DNA of 64,000 nt from Coniferiporia sulphurascens. Lineage: Eukaryota > Basidiomycota > Agaricomycetes > Hymenochaetales > Hymenochaetaceae. The first letter of the stretch is position 1, and every line of letters starts with the position of its first letter. The DNA lies in contig NBBA01000006.1 of assembly GCA_002794785.1 (NCBI GenBank), positions 1,736,001 through 1,800,000 of the forward strand. The letters run 5' to 3'. The translations under genes were made by a program, and so were the position numbers. Below the pieces are notes generated by a model, which was not told where the DNA came from, ran no database searches, and saw nothing but the letters and a program-made list of their open reading frames with translations. This document shows, one piece after another, positions 46,978-59,500 of the stretch.

Positions 46978-49900
46978 ATGCTCTCCGACAGCAGCTTAAC
47001 AGATATTTCCTCGGACGACGACAGCTTCGCGCCACCCAGCAAGGTGCCAAAGAAGACGGCCGTAAAGAAGGCAGGCCAATGGACCCTCAAGCAGGTGCTG
47101 AAGGCTCCCCGAGCGTCGCAGTATCCTGCGCAGACACTCTATGGTGTGTGTGCCTTCGCCAATTTTGTGGAGGATGTCTTGCTGACAACAATGGGCGAAT
47201 GATCAGAGGAGATCTTGAATGGAAAGATCGACTTGGACCCAGAATATCAACGAGGTGCGTGTCCTTTCGTGCTTTCATCTTATTCCTTCCCATGCCTTCT
47301 GCTTTCACTTCGTCTCGGTAAGCGGGCGCTCGGTTGGTACTTTCGAGCAAACAACTTTCCGGCCCGCACCTTATCAGGCGGCAATCGTCTTCTTGCCTTC
47401 CCCTGTTATGTTTTTCATCCAACTGCACTTCCCGGTTCTCATGGTCGATCAACTAGCTGATGCATTTGATCTTCAGAGGTCGTCTGGGTAGATGCAAAAC
47501 AAACTGGTCTAATCGACTCGCTCTTGCGGAACTTCTATATTCCGCCTGTGATCTTTGGTAGATCAACAGTCTCTTACTTCATTCTTCTAAATTGCTCATC
47601 CACCAATTTAGCATATACTCAGTCGGATGATGGCGACGAAAAGAGAACTTGTATAGACGGGAAGCAACGGTTAACTTCAATACAGAGGTGGGCATCTTGC
47701 TAGTGTATTTCCTCTCCAGACAGGGCTAATGTTGCCGGATAATTGGAAGATTTATGGATGGGCAGGTGAGCTCCTCCAAATTTAGTTTAATCAAATTTTA
47801 CTGAGACAAAAATAGATTCCTTGTCAGTATTTTGTTCCAGAATGTTACTTATCGAATCTAACGTTGTTTTTTGCTTTGTTCCTGGCTTGTTCTTCTGTAT
47901 ATTGCAGACAAGGATCCGTATGTCTTTAAGCGTAATCTCTGCATGAAATGACTTGTTAACTTTTTTTGTCTAGGAGGACAAATCAAAAGTTCTACTATAA
48001 GCTCAATCCAGGTGTGACTGGAAAATTATTACCTGAACAATATCGACAACAATTTGCCAAAAAGCAAATTGTATGTGTTGAGTACCAAGACATTAATGGT
48101 GATTCGGAGAGGGAAATTTTCCAGGTAAGTGCAATGTGCTCTTTATGAAGTTAGAAATGCTAAGGGTCTCTTATAGAGGGTCCAATTGGGGGTTGCATTA
48201 ACCCCAGCAGGTATGTCTCATTAAAAAAGATCATCACTTACAGGTACATATTATCTAACACCATGTATTAGAACGTATGCAGGCAATACCTGGCCCATGG
48301 TCGCAGCTGGTTCGGGATATACTGGGTGTAATGGACGAGTACAAGATGAGTGAGTTCTTGGAGTGGTCCTCAACCCGAGGAAGAGATTTCCAAAGTGTCG
48401 CCTCCATCATTTTTCTCATGGAAAAGCCGAAGGCCTCGTATCCATCATCTGTCGTCCTTGAGAAACACCTGAGGCGTACGACCCCACCATCTAAACAGTT
48501 TAGGGAACGCGTCGTGGATACTTTTGCCGTCTTCCGACAGCTTGTAATGATGAAGAAATTCGCAAGCGTCTTCCAAAAGCCTGCGCGCGTGTCACCAATC
48601 GAGTTTATCATGAGTGTGTTGCTCGTTGATGAGCACATGCACTCGCTTACGCTCACGCAGCTTGCGGACGCGGTGCGCAAGATGCGCGATGATGTGCGTT
48701 CCAAATACACAGACATCCGCGCAAACACCAAAGTCGCGAAGACGATGCACACGTTCGTTACGCAGCGCTCGGTTACGAACTTGAAGAAGGACCCAAGTGA
48801 AAAACTGGCGCTAGCTGAATGTCGCGCGAACCCTTTACCTCCGCCACGCGAAAAAGGAAAACGCAAGCGTGCAGGCTCGCCAACCGATTCAGAGAGTGAA
48901 GAGAGCTCAGAAGATGAACGGCCGTTGAAGGCGAAGGTGAAGAAAGCCCCACGGGCATCGGATGCGACACTGGCATCGACGTCGAAGTCGGTTGCTGCTC
49001 GGGCGTCCGCGTCGACATCGACATCCACTCCGACGAGGGTCACTACCCAGGTGAAGATCGAGCCGAAGTCCACTCCGAGGGTTGCACCGTCTGACCGGCT
49101 CGCGGGGCTTCGTGCGGCAAAGGCGAAAGTGGGATTAGGGAGTGCGTCACAAACGCAAGGGTCAACGCGACCATCAACAAACGGGCAAATTGCAAGCTCA
49201 AGCATGAGGAGCGCACAAACACCTCCTCCGCGGGCGGAAGCATCAACGGTGCCAAACGCGCTCGACGTGAATATGGACGTCGTACAGTCGATATTGCTGC
49301 GTACACAAGCACAGTCAATGCAGCAACAGCAGCAACAGTGGCCTGGACAAACGTCTACATCTGGAGCAAGTTTAGCTGATTTGGGGTCAGCAAGCGCGCA
49401 GATTCAGATGATGCAGGCGGTTCAGTCACACGCACAGACACTTGCTTCACAACCGGGGACGCCCATGACTCCACAGTTCCCACAGCAGCAGTCGGGAGCA
49501 TCGGTGGACCCAAGGCAGAATCCACATCGTGCTTCGACGTACGCGATGCCTCCGCCAGCGTCGAACCAGAATACAGCTCCGGGAGCGCAGATCCCGCAGA
49601 AACCCCAGAACACAACCTCGGGTGCGCCACCTCTACCGCAGAAACCCCAATTTGATGGTTTTGAAAACCAGGGCCGAGCACCGACACAGAGTCAGTCGAG
49701 TCCTCGGCTGAGTTCAAGCCAATCCTACCCCTCTCGCGGCCCGCATGGGGGAGGAAGCGCAAGCATGAACGACAGCAGCGGTAGCAGCAGCTCGCAGCGG
49801 TACGAAAGCCGGTTTGACCGACAGCCTCCGACATACCCAGCAAGTGTCCGTCGTGATAGTAACGGTACGGGAGGGAATAGTAATGGCTATCGGACTTCAA

Positions 49901-50091
49901 ACCCAGCCCTTGGCTCCCGTCAGCCGCCAACAGAGCCTCGTCGGTTGAGTATGCTAAACACTTCAGAGGCTAATGGGATAAATGGACGCCCTGGATCGGG
50001 AACGTATGCGTGGGACAGAGACGGTAGGGATAGCAATGGCGGTGGCTCCAATGGTTGGAAAACCAATGGTAAAAACCCCAATCTTAGATAG
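46978..50091 (+). CDS. DUF262 (GmrSD N-terminal-like) protein with microexons
   Basis: The fold is related to the DGQQR-motif ParB/Srx-like nucleases of bacterial systems such as GmrSD and DndB-like proteins. The role of fungal members is unknown. MLSDSSLTDISSDDDS leads to EEILNGKIDLDPEYQREVVW, KQTGLIDSLLRNFYIPPVIF and CIDGKQRLTSIQRF (the DGxQR core). DPRTNQKFYYKLNPGVT and QRVQLGVALTPAERMQAI follow. The part after about 49020 is Ser-, Gln- and Pro-rich and disordered. Exons include three very small ones: 47750-47765 (16 nt), 47816-47822 (7 nt) and 47908-47917 (10 nt). With them the reading is RFMDGQIPYKDPRTNQ without a stop. Long introns occur at 47144-47206 and 47255-47476. Confidence 0.88.
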
Positions 50092-50722
50092 GTACATCTC
50101 GGGGGTACACACGTCCGGTATGTCGCGTAATTTTCGAGTATGTCAGTTTCGGTCAACAGGCATTGTCCAAGAAAAAACTCCATAGCCTTCAAGTTATATG
50201 TCATATTTTCCTAGAACTCACTTGGATATTGTTCTCGTTTATGTGTCGGCTCCCGTTGTCTTGTCACCCGTGTATCTCTATCTGCTTTCTCCTTTCCCGT
50301 TTGTGCGCAGTCTAATTTGTTAACCCTGACGCCCATAATGTTTCCACAATCACTATCTCGAGCTTTGTTTCCCGTTCCCATTTAAAGCTCCATGACGTCC
50401 CTCTCCTTCAATTTATGTCGTCGTAATGCCCGTTATTCATGTTAGTTCCGTTCCACTTGCCTGACTGTCTCGCAGCGCTCGCATACTTATGTTAAGACGC
50501 AGTATCATAGTATTTTGCTCCTGACTCCTGGTCTGCCGGTAAAGCAGTAAGTACCGAATAGTAAATCCAGTTTCAAATTTTGTCTCTATTTTTGTAACGG
50601 CACGTGACGAAGTCCATCTCGATCACATGACATGACGTCGCTGTGCTCCCGCAATATAAGTCTCAGTGCGCGCCTAGAATGTCTGGATACACGAAACCCA
50701 TACTCCTCCATCCCTAGCTACC
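50092..50722. promoter_or_regulatory. Intergenic with bZIP/bHLH-like sites upstream of 50723
   Basis: The 3' UTR of the DUF262 gene is followed by CACGTG at 50601-50606, TGACGTC at 50633-50639 and a TATA-like AATATAAG at 50653-50660. These lie 60-125 bp upstream of the next ATG. E-box and CRE-type sites are common bHLH and bZIP targets. Confidence 0.4.
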
Positions 50723-51370
50723 ATGTCGACCCGCCAACGCAGAATTTCCTCAGAAAATCCTTCTAGTAAGCAGGACACACCCGAGCACTTAGTGCCGAAG
50801 CGGCGAGGCAAGGCACTGCGTCCCGTCTCCAAACCGCTCACCCACGTACGCCTCACGAACCTCATATACATCCTCGTCGGTCTCGGCGCGCTCCTGTCCG
50901 CATTCTATGGATACCGCATAATGCAGTGGAAGACAGAGATGGGCGGCTGGTGGAACCTTGCGCTCGGGAAACGTCCACCCCAAATGCAGCCGCCACCACA
51001 AGCAGGAAGCGTATTCGGCGGAGCGGGTGTAGGCTCGGGTCGCGGGAAGGGTATGGAGCTCGAGGACCATATTAACGGTCTCGCGTCGATTCTTGGGATG
51101 CAGCCTACGGACCTCGCGGCAGCGCTTTCGACCGCCGTCGGCCAACATGTCGCGCCGAAGACGCTCTCTTCGCTTTCGTCCTCGATGTCGTCATCTGCGT
51201 CTGCCGCCGGTGCGGGCGCGACGGCCGCGGAGGCACTCTTCCGGGACAACAATGGGGATCTGGAGGCCGAGGCAGGTGGCGCAGGCGGAGATGCGATGTC
51301 GAAGGCTGGGTCAATTGCGCGCGCGGTAGAAGCAATTGTTGGGTCCGAAGAGCCAATTGAGGCTGATTAG
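50723..51370 (+). CDS. Hypothetical single-pass membrane protein
   Basis: An uninterrupted 215-residue frame. A basic N-terminal half (MSTRQRRISSENPSSK, then KRRGKALRPVS) precedes one transmembrane helix near residues 46-63 (LIYILVGLGALLSAFYGY). The part after WNLALGKRPPQMQPPPQ is Gly/Ala/Ser-rich, with ELEDHINGLASILGMQPTDLAAAL forming a predicted helix. I know no function. An N-in, C-out or a mitochondrial inner-membrane placement is possible but not decided by sequence. The start is the first ATG, 63 bp after the TATA-like box. Confidence 0.7.
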   Translation: MSTRQRRISSENPSSKQDTPEHLVPKRRGKALRPVSKPLTHVRLTNLIYILVGLGALLSAFYGYRIMQWKTEMGGWWNLALGKRPPQMQPPPQAGSVFGGAGVGSGRGKGMELEDHINGLASILGMQPTDLAAALSTAVGQHVAPKTLSSLSSSMSSSASAAGAGATAAEALFRDNNGDLEAEAGGAGGDAMSKAGSIARAVEAIVGSEEPIEAD

Positions 51371-51954
51371 CTTTTTCGTTGCTACTTTCAGGTCATGGGC
51401 GCCGACGATGGACCCGATATTATTGGGTAGATCGGTACCGCATCCGGTGGCTGGCAATCCGATACTAGACCCCACTATTACAGTCATGTGCAATAATGCG
51501 AAGTGAAGCATGGGGTACTTTTAATGTGCGTACATGTCTGTTACTCTGCATACAGTGATATTCTCACCTTTCGTTCTCAGTGTTGAACTATACATCCCTC
51601 CTTTGACACGATTAGTCCACAGTATTGTACTTAATTGTAACTGTATTCTACCACGCGTTAATGGATCCTTCTCTTTGCACACGCAATTTCACTTACTTTC
51701 ATTTCATAAGCTTGGGCCTTACTACGTCAATAAATTAGTGCGAATGACTTATCAGTAAAATTCGCAATGCAAAGAGACATATTACAGACGTCTGAACATT
51801 CAGATCAACAAATGATCACAAGCGAGTGTAGTAAACAAAGAAAAGTGGGAGTGACTCTAAATAATATAATGCAAAGCAGATTATGACTGATAAAATAGTG
51901 ACATCTATGAAGACGTCTAGTTCTAAGTATAGTATTCCGCGGTTCCGTTACTTT
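51371..51954. other. Intergenic between convergent genes
   Basis: About 580 bp, AT-rich, between the membrane-protein gene and MEF1. No gene is seen. Confidence 0.5.
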
Positions 51955-54492
51955 TCACTTCTTCTGAGGACGTGACTTCTTGTACGCCTCGGCGAGCTCT
52001 AACTGCTGCTGAGGGAGCACAGGTGCGTGTGTCTGGTACAAAGGGTGGGTTAGAAAAAAGCTGTCTTTCACACTAAGGTTAAGCGTACCTTATATTCCAT
52101 GCTAAATTCGCCCTTGCCCTGTGTCTGTCCGCGCAGCTGACTCGAGTAGCCGAACATGTCGTTCAGCGCGACCTCGGCTGTCACCGTGAACTCGTCGTCG
52201 CGCACTTCACTATCTAGGATAGTACCGCGCCGCGAGGTGACACCGCCAATTACGTTGCCTATACCGGAATGCGTGTCAACCATCTTCCAGCTAAATAACT
52301 TATCATTGTGTACACTTACTTTGGAACTCGACGGGAGCGACGACTTCGACGGTCATGATCGGCTCGAGGATGACCGGGCGCGCGTTGAGGTAGTTCTCGC
52401 GGATACCCGCAACTGTGCAGACGCGGAACGCGAGCTCGGACGAGTCGACGACGTGGAACGAGCCGTCCTTGAGCACGAAGCGGATGCCCGTGATCGGCGC
52501 GCCGCACAAGCTGCCCTTCAGCAGCGCCTCGTTGAAGCCCTTCTCGATACCGGGGATGTACTGCTCGGGGATGTTCCCGCTCATAACGACGTTCTCGAAC
52601 TCGGTCTCCTTGCCTGTCTCCGGGTCCTTCTCCATCGGCTCGATGTAGCCTGCGATGCGCGCGAACTGACCTGCGCCGCCCGACTGCTTCCTGTGCGTGT
52701 AGATGAACTCGTGCTTCTGCGTCGGAGTCTCACGGTACGCGACCTGCGGACGACCAGTCGTGCACTCGACGTTGTATTCGCGCTTCATGCGCTCGACGTA
52801 CACCTCGAGGTGCAGCTCACCCATGCCTGAGATGATCGTTTCCTTGCTCTCGTGGTCGATGTGCACGCGGAACGTCGGGTCCTCGCGCTGGAAGCGCTGC
52901 AGCGCACGGCTAAAGTTCGGTGTCTCCTGACCGACGGGTTTCAGTGCAAGCGAGACGACCGGCTCGGGCACGAACATGCTCGTCATCGAGTAGTTCGTCG
53001 CACCATCCGTGAATGTGTCCCCAGATGCACACTCGACACCGAAAATTGCGCAAATTTCGCCGGGGCCGATCGCTTCGATATCTTCCATTTCGTTACTGTG
53101 CATACGCACGAGCCGCGGCACCTTCACCTTCTTGCCGGTGCGTGCGTGGAAGATGTACTGCGACTTCCGCAGGCTTCCCTGGTACACGCGCATGTATGTC
53201 AGCTGACCGAAACGGCTTTCTTCGAGCTTAAACGCAAGTGCGACAAGCGGCGCGTCGGCTGCGGGATAGAGAGGTACAGGCGGCGCGGAAACGGGTAAGG
53301 AAGTGTCGTGTGCAACGACATCTGCCTCGGCTGGGTTCGGCAGGTATGCACAGACACCATCGAGCATTGGCTGCACGGCGGTGTTCTTGATTGCAGATCC
53401 TAGGAACACCGGCGAGAACTTGAGTCCAACTGTTGCACGTCGGATCGCCGCAGTCAACTGCGCCGTCGTCGGAGTCTTTTCCTCAAGGAACAGTTCAGCC
53501 ATTTCGTCGTCGACGTCCGCGAGGGTCTCAATCAGCTCAGTGCGTTTCGCCTGTGCGAGCTCGAGCACCTCTGCAGGGATCTCGTCTGACTCGACGACGT
53601 TGTTGCCCTTTGTGCCTTCGTTGTAAATCGCTTTCCAACGTACAAGATCAACAACGCCTCTGAGCTCATCCTCAGCCCCAATAGGAACCTGGACAGCAGC
53701 AGCAGCTATACGGAGCTTTGTTCGAATTTGTTGAATGACCCTCCAGGGGTTTGCGCCGGGACGATCCATCTTGTTAATGAAAGAGATACGTGGTACGTTA
53801 TAACGCCTCATTTGCCTGTCCACAGTGGTTGTTTGACTCTGTGGGGATATTAGTATACTGTTAACAATTAACAAAGGTATATTGCATACCTGAACACCAG
53901 CAACTGCACATAAAACCAAAATTGCACCGTCCAAAACACGTAACGCACGCTCAACCTCGATGGTGAAGTCAACGTGCCCCGGGGTGTCAATAATGTTAAT
54001 CGCGTATTTCTTTTTCTCGCCGATTACGGGTTCCGTTGCTTCCCAATCGCAGAACGTTGCAGCGCTCTGGATAGTAATTCCCTTCTCCCGCTCGAGTTCC
54101 ATATGGTCCATCTTTGCACCAACCGCGTCACGGCCTCTGACCTGGATGCAAAAAATTCTCAGAACTCAGAGACAGCGGTGAGGGAAAGAAAAAGAAAGGA
54201 CCTCGTGAATCTCGCGAATACGACCAGTATAGTACAAAACGCGCTCTGTCAAGGTCGTTTTGCCTGAATCAATGTGCGCAGATACACCGATATTCCGTTG
54301 TCTTGTCAGACGCGCATGGTCCTTTTCCGTCAATACATGCCTTGGCGGTTCCGGAGATTCGTCTGCTGTGGTCGATGCGGGGGCGGGCTTGACGGCGGCG
54401 GCGGTCGCTGCATGCCGCAACGCACCGAACTGCGCTGTCGGGCGGCACGAAGATGGGTGTGAATTTGCAGACTGCGCAGACTGCGCGAACAT
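51955..54492 (-). CDS. MEF1: Mitochondrial elongation factor G
   Basis: This GTPase drives ribosome translocation in mitochondria. The start [18 protein letters not shown] gives a Ser/Ala/Gln-rich, weakly basic presequence. Later: [20 protein letters not shown] (G1), [14 protein letters not shown] (G2), [20 protein letters not shown] (G3), [12 protein letters not shown] (G4) and [20 protein letters not shown] (EF-G domain I end). Domains II to V follow, with [17 protein letters not shown]-like text ([13 protein letters not shown]), [20 protein letters not shown] and [17 protein letters not shown]. Introns separate SHIREIHE-type text from [15 protein letters not shown], and others lie near 53840-53890 and 52280-52320. 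The stop is TGA at 51955-51957. It divergently faces SEC13. Confidence 0.95.
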
Positions 54493-54917
54493 AGAGTGAA
54501 GAACGCCATGGCCGACGGCCGTTCTGCACAAGCCAATGTGCAGGCAGAAACCGGAAGAAACCAGCTGCCAGAAATTTCAGCCAATTTTTCTAGTGTGTCA
54601 CGTCACTGTGAACATGGGAATATATTGTCACACAATATATTGAACAAAACTAGGGACAAGGATCAAAACAGTCTCTTGGTATCTTGAAACACTTGTATAT
54701 GGGTCTTTGGGTCTTTGGGAAGGACAGGCTGACAAGTACTTGTGCTGTCCATAGTTAGATCCTCTTTCTTTAGCTTGTTCAGGGAACAAAAGGAGGTTAT
54801 ATTTATCGTCACAGATATGCTAAAACAAGTATTTTTGTGGACCATCTGGTCACATACCGCCTCCACGTCTACCTGACGCGCCGACGCGCCCTCGAAGCAT
54901 TTCTAACGCGGTATACG
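54493..54917. promoter_or_regulatory. Divergent promoter, MEF1 / SEC13
   Basis: About 425 bp between opposite start codons. TCACGTCA (54598-54605) is a bZIP/CRE-like site. A 9-bp perfect inverted repeat (AATATATTG, 5-nt gap, CAATATATT) starts at about 54619. Confidence 0.4.
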
Positions 54918-56266
54918 ATGGTGAGCGGCATTTGCACATCGTCAGTGTAAAAGTTACTGATCAGATTTCAGGCCTTATCAACGGCGACCGACTCTATTCC
55001 CATAGAGACTCACCATGAGGATATGATAGTCAGTGATACAATGTTGAGCCAGGCCAGCAAGCAGCTCTGACGTCCCCTCAGCATGATGCCCAGCTGGACT
55101 ACTACGGAAAGCGGCTTGCAACGTGTTCCTCAGACAGGACTGTAAAAGTCTTCGATGTTATTGATGGTGAACCCCAAAAATCATCAGGGGGGCAGGTCCT
55201 AAAAGGGTGAGCATCTGCAGTACTTATTCACCAGCATTAACATGGCAAAAGCTGAGCCTTGTCCGCTGCAGACATACCGGTCCCGTCTGGCAAGTCGCTT
55301 GGGCGCACCCGAAATACGGGCATATCCTCGCGTCGTGCTCGTACGATGGAAAAGTGCTCATCTGGAAGGAACAACAGCAGCCAGGTAGCTCTACCGGTAC
55401 CTGGACAAAGATCAAGGAGCACAACCTTCACAGTGCCTCTGGTAATGAAGTTGCTTCTGCATAATCAGATAGTAAAGTTTACCCATGTTCTCCAGTGAAC
55501 TCTATCTCATGGGCACCGCATGAGCTCGGTGCCATCCTCGCCTGTGCATCGTCCGACGGAAAGCTCTCCGTGCTCACGTTCAAGAGTACGTCATTTTGCT
55601 CTTATACGCCGATCTCATTATCAAATTCCATTTGGCACAGACGACGGCTCCTGGGATGCAGACATCTTCAACGGGCATGCTATCGGCTGCAATGCTGTCT
55701 CCTGGGCTCCCGCCGTCCTCCCGGGTTCCCTCATCACGCCCCAGCAGCCCGCGCAGCCACCCGCCTCCGCGCCAGGTCAACAAGCCGCCCCTGGCGCCGC
55801 TACCGCAGGCGGCCTCCCCACAGCGAAGCGGTTTGCCAGCGCTGGCTGTGACAACGTCGTGCGCATCTGGGGGTACAACGCCGCCACGCAGGCGTGGGCG
55901 GAGGAGGACGTACTCGCAGGGCACACGGACTGGGTCCGCGACGTTGCGTGGGCGCCGAACATCGGCCTCCCACGCTCCTACCTCGCGACGGCTTCGCAGG
56001 ATCGCACAGTGCTCATCTGGACGAAGGACAATGTCGGCGCTGCGTGGGTCAAGACTGCGCTTGACCCTGCATCGGCTAGTGTAACCGCTACTGCGACGCC
56101 TGGGGCGCAGCCGCCGCAGCCGGGCAAGTTCCCTGACGTCGTCTGGCGTGTATCGTGGAGCCTCGCCGGAAATATTCTCGCAGTTAGCTGCGGTGACGGG
56201 AAGGTCACTCTGTGGAAGGAAAGCCTCAAAGGCGTGTGGGAGTGTGTCAACGAACTGGCTAGCTAG
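54918..56266 (+). CDS. SEC13: COPII/nuclear-pore WD40 protein Sec13
   Basis: It forms the COPII outer coat with Sec31 and joins the Y-complex of the nuclear pore. The ATG (54918-54920) forms an exon by itself; the intron starts at 54921. Coding resumes [19 protein letters not shown], then [20 protein letters not shown], which is the Sec13 N-terminal signature. The blades follow: [76 protein letters not shown] and [20 protein letters not shown]. The blade 4 loop has a Gln/Pro/Ala-rich insert of about 30 residues ([15 protein letters not shown]), longer than in yeast as I remember it. The stop is at 56264-56266. Small exons around 55500-55680 use GT..AG introns. Confidence 0.95.
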
Positions 56267-56513
56267 TCGTGCTGAAGTTTGTATGTATCGGCAATAGATA
56301 CCTTTTCCTCGTTCTGTGTTCATACAGAAAATATAAATTCCATTAAATCGAAACAAACATGTAAAAAGAAGATAACTACACTTCCTTCCCGCGGAAGCCG
56401 TCCATAGACGTCCTCGGACACCCTGCTCCCCCTAAATGATCGACACGGAAAACGTGACAAGGTTGGCATCCATATACAGCTACATTATCAGACCCTTCCG
56501 CTTGAATAGATGC

Positions 56514-59500
56514 TCAATGCTCCGCAGCAGCACCCTCGGGTACGCTGCTAAACCCGGATGACCGTGGCTTTCGCCGATAGTGCATGACGAGCTCACCCGA
56601 CGAGCGCCATACGAACTGGCGTACGGCTGCGAGCGTCATGTCGAGCGGGAGTACTTGGTCGTTACAGAGAATCTCATACACCTCTTCGGCGCGCGGTAAA
56701 GTCAACTCGTGTCCATGTCCGTGGAGAGGTGAGTGTTGCGAAAGGCGAGGCGTAGATGAACGCGACCCCGACGGTGACGACGTGGGTGCGGGAGAGGGCG
56801 AACCGCGAACATGGTTGTTGGCGATATCGGTAGACGAGCGCGGAGACGAAAGTTTTGATTGAGGAGCCTTATCCAGCTTTTCCTGCACCTAACAATTCAC
56901 AAAAAGACCTTTCCATAAGTATGCAAAAATATTGCAAAAAGCATGGCCTACATGATAGGTGAGCTTCCGAACGCGGAGGAACCTGCTCGCAGACAACTTT
57001 GACTGTGATCTTCCGGTGTTATTTCACGTTCAGTAACAAAACCGTAGAAGAGGTACTGTGATCGAACATACGTATTCAACAGCTCTGGCAATGTCTCCCC
57101 GTACTCCGCTCTTGCACTCGGCGGTATTTGAGCAGGCAGAAGTACAAAGTTCATCTTCGTCACTGGCACGGGTGGTGCTTTGTTTGCAAGTAGGAACTCC
57201 AGCAGCCACTCCGGAAGCGTGTCTTCTAATGTGCGCACGTCATCTGCTGTACTGCCTACGGATCCGCTGTACACCGGCGTCCAGCCTGATGAGAGATCTT
57301 CAGAGACAATGATGGCAACGTCGGACGGGATGGCGAGAGTCGGAATTTCGGAGGATGAGGGAGGTGTGAACGGCTGAGACTTGAGGCGCTGGATTAGGGT
57401 CTTCGGGGGTGAAGGAGAATGTGGCCGATCCTGTGACATCAGGGTCGGCATAAAGTAAAAAAATCGAATAGTACGAAATGGATCCTTACTTCGGTGTCGT
57501 TACCACTGGAGTCATTAGACGGATGCTCTAAAGTTGGTGTATTATCAACCTCTGTTGCTGCCCGCCTGGAGCTCTTCCCAAGATTCTTCAAACGGCCCAT
57601 GAAGCCTCCTGGTGTGCTTGGTGTCGAGAGTCCGCTTTCAAGTGTAGTGGCGCCTTTTACACTCCCGGGACCACCCCACCCAGAAAAGTCGTCTTCTGCC
57701 GTAGGTGCCGCTGTCGTATGGGAAGGGGGTTGCGTGACTGAAGGCCGTCTCCGCAGGGAAAAGTAATCATGGCTCATCGCTGCTGATACAGACGGTGTTG
57801 CATTCGTACCGGGGGTCGGAGACATCTGCGTGGCTGGGATACTCGTCCCTACAGACGGATTCATGTTTAACTTGACTATATCCGGGGAAGCAATTGCGTT
57901 CGGACGGGCGAAGTTCAAGGGTCGAGGAGTGGAGAGCGCCTCGCTACCAACTGAGCCTGCAGGAGATTGGGCAATGGGATGAAGACCTTGTATTTTCAGC
58001 CCAGAGAGTTGCTGCGATGTTGTGCTGGTTGCCTCCGGTGATAGGGCCGGTACATGAGATGCAGGCGAAGGTGGGCTTAAATCCGGCGTGCGGTCTCCGG
58101 CGGCAGCCTCAGACGCTGCACGTGGATACGGGGACGCATGAGTCCTATGGGAATGAGTGCCTTTGAACGCCGAAGGCTGCCCTTTCTCGTGAGCATGTCT
58201 TGCTGCCCGCTGTTCCTCCCGAATAAATCCAAGAAAAAGGTTGCGCAAAACCCATTTCCCGATGTTCACTTATTACGGCAGACATTAGCAAAGTCTCAAA
58301 CAGTAAATCAAAACAAAGAGCACACACAACGATAGTCATCACTGTAGGTTCGTTCTGAGATATGCCCTGCCTCGTCGGCGAATACCTCTGACTCAAAGCA
58401 CCTGTCTGAAAAATGGATCGTCAGCTCCCCGATCTTTGTGTCCGCGCTGGCCCAAGGGAGGACAACAGCCTCGCCCTCCACACGATCCCGCACAATTTCA
58501 AGAGCCTGTCGCGGTGATATCTTCTCTGCATCTCCGACTGCAGCAAAATCGCTCGAGGTGCTACATGTTCCGTTCGTGTTCGCAGTGTGCACGTCCGCGT
58601 GTGAAAATGTTCCAACGCACTGTCCTCGCACAATATCCCACAGTGCTACAACACCGGTAGTATCGACTGTCAACGCGTGCATGCGGTCGTTCATTGTCAT
58701 CACGCGCACAAGCCCCTGCGCACCCTCGATTACAAAATCAGGTTCTGCGACGAGCGGTATTGCATCCGGCGCAACGTCCCTTTCCTCGTAGGCGGCACGT
58801 CCTGTGGGGAGAACGTGCGGCAAGCCATCTGGTACAGGCGGGCTAAGTGTATCCTTACGGCCCATAGCGGACCCGTGTGCGCTACTTTGACCCTGGGACT
58901 GCGAATATGAATGACCAGGGAAAGGCCCCGAAGGCCCGGAGGAGGGTGCACGCGCGTGGCGGGGGACGGACATCACAGACGCTGCAGAGTAGAGAGTCGC
59001 AACTTCCGCCTCACGACCACGTGGGAGGCCAAGAGGAGCATGGTGTGCGTTCGGTGCGGTGAGTTTGACAAGAGATTCGTATGGAATGCCGTTCAACGAG
59101 CTCTCATTGTCTATATCATGCGGCAGCGATGATGTACTTGAGAAGAAAGACGCGGTGATGGACGGCGTCGTTGATTGTCCCCTCACGCGCCTCCTGACTG
59201 ACGCTTCTGGGGAAATCGGAGACCTGGGTGGCTTCCCAAACGAACCACGATGATGGAGCGAAAGAGGGCTGTTTGCTTCCGATTGAGAAACGGACAACTC
59301 TCCTGAAGATGCCCTTTCAATTCGGCCCTGCGGGACTTTCCACCTCCGAATACTTGAGCTACCTGACGCAGTCCATACAAGATGGTCATCCATCGCAATA
59401 ATCTTGCTTACACCCTCAGACGCGGCCATGTTCGGCTCGCCTTTGTCTTTACAAAGGACGACACACTCGCCTTGAGCAACGCGGTCACACCCCTCTACGT

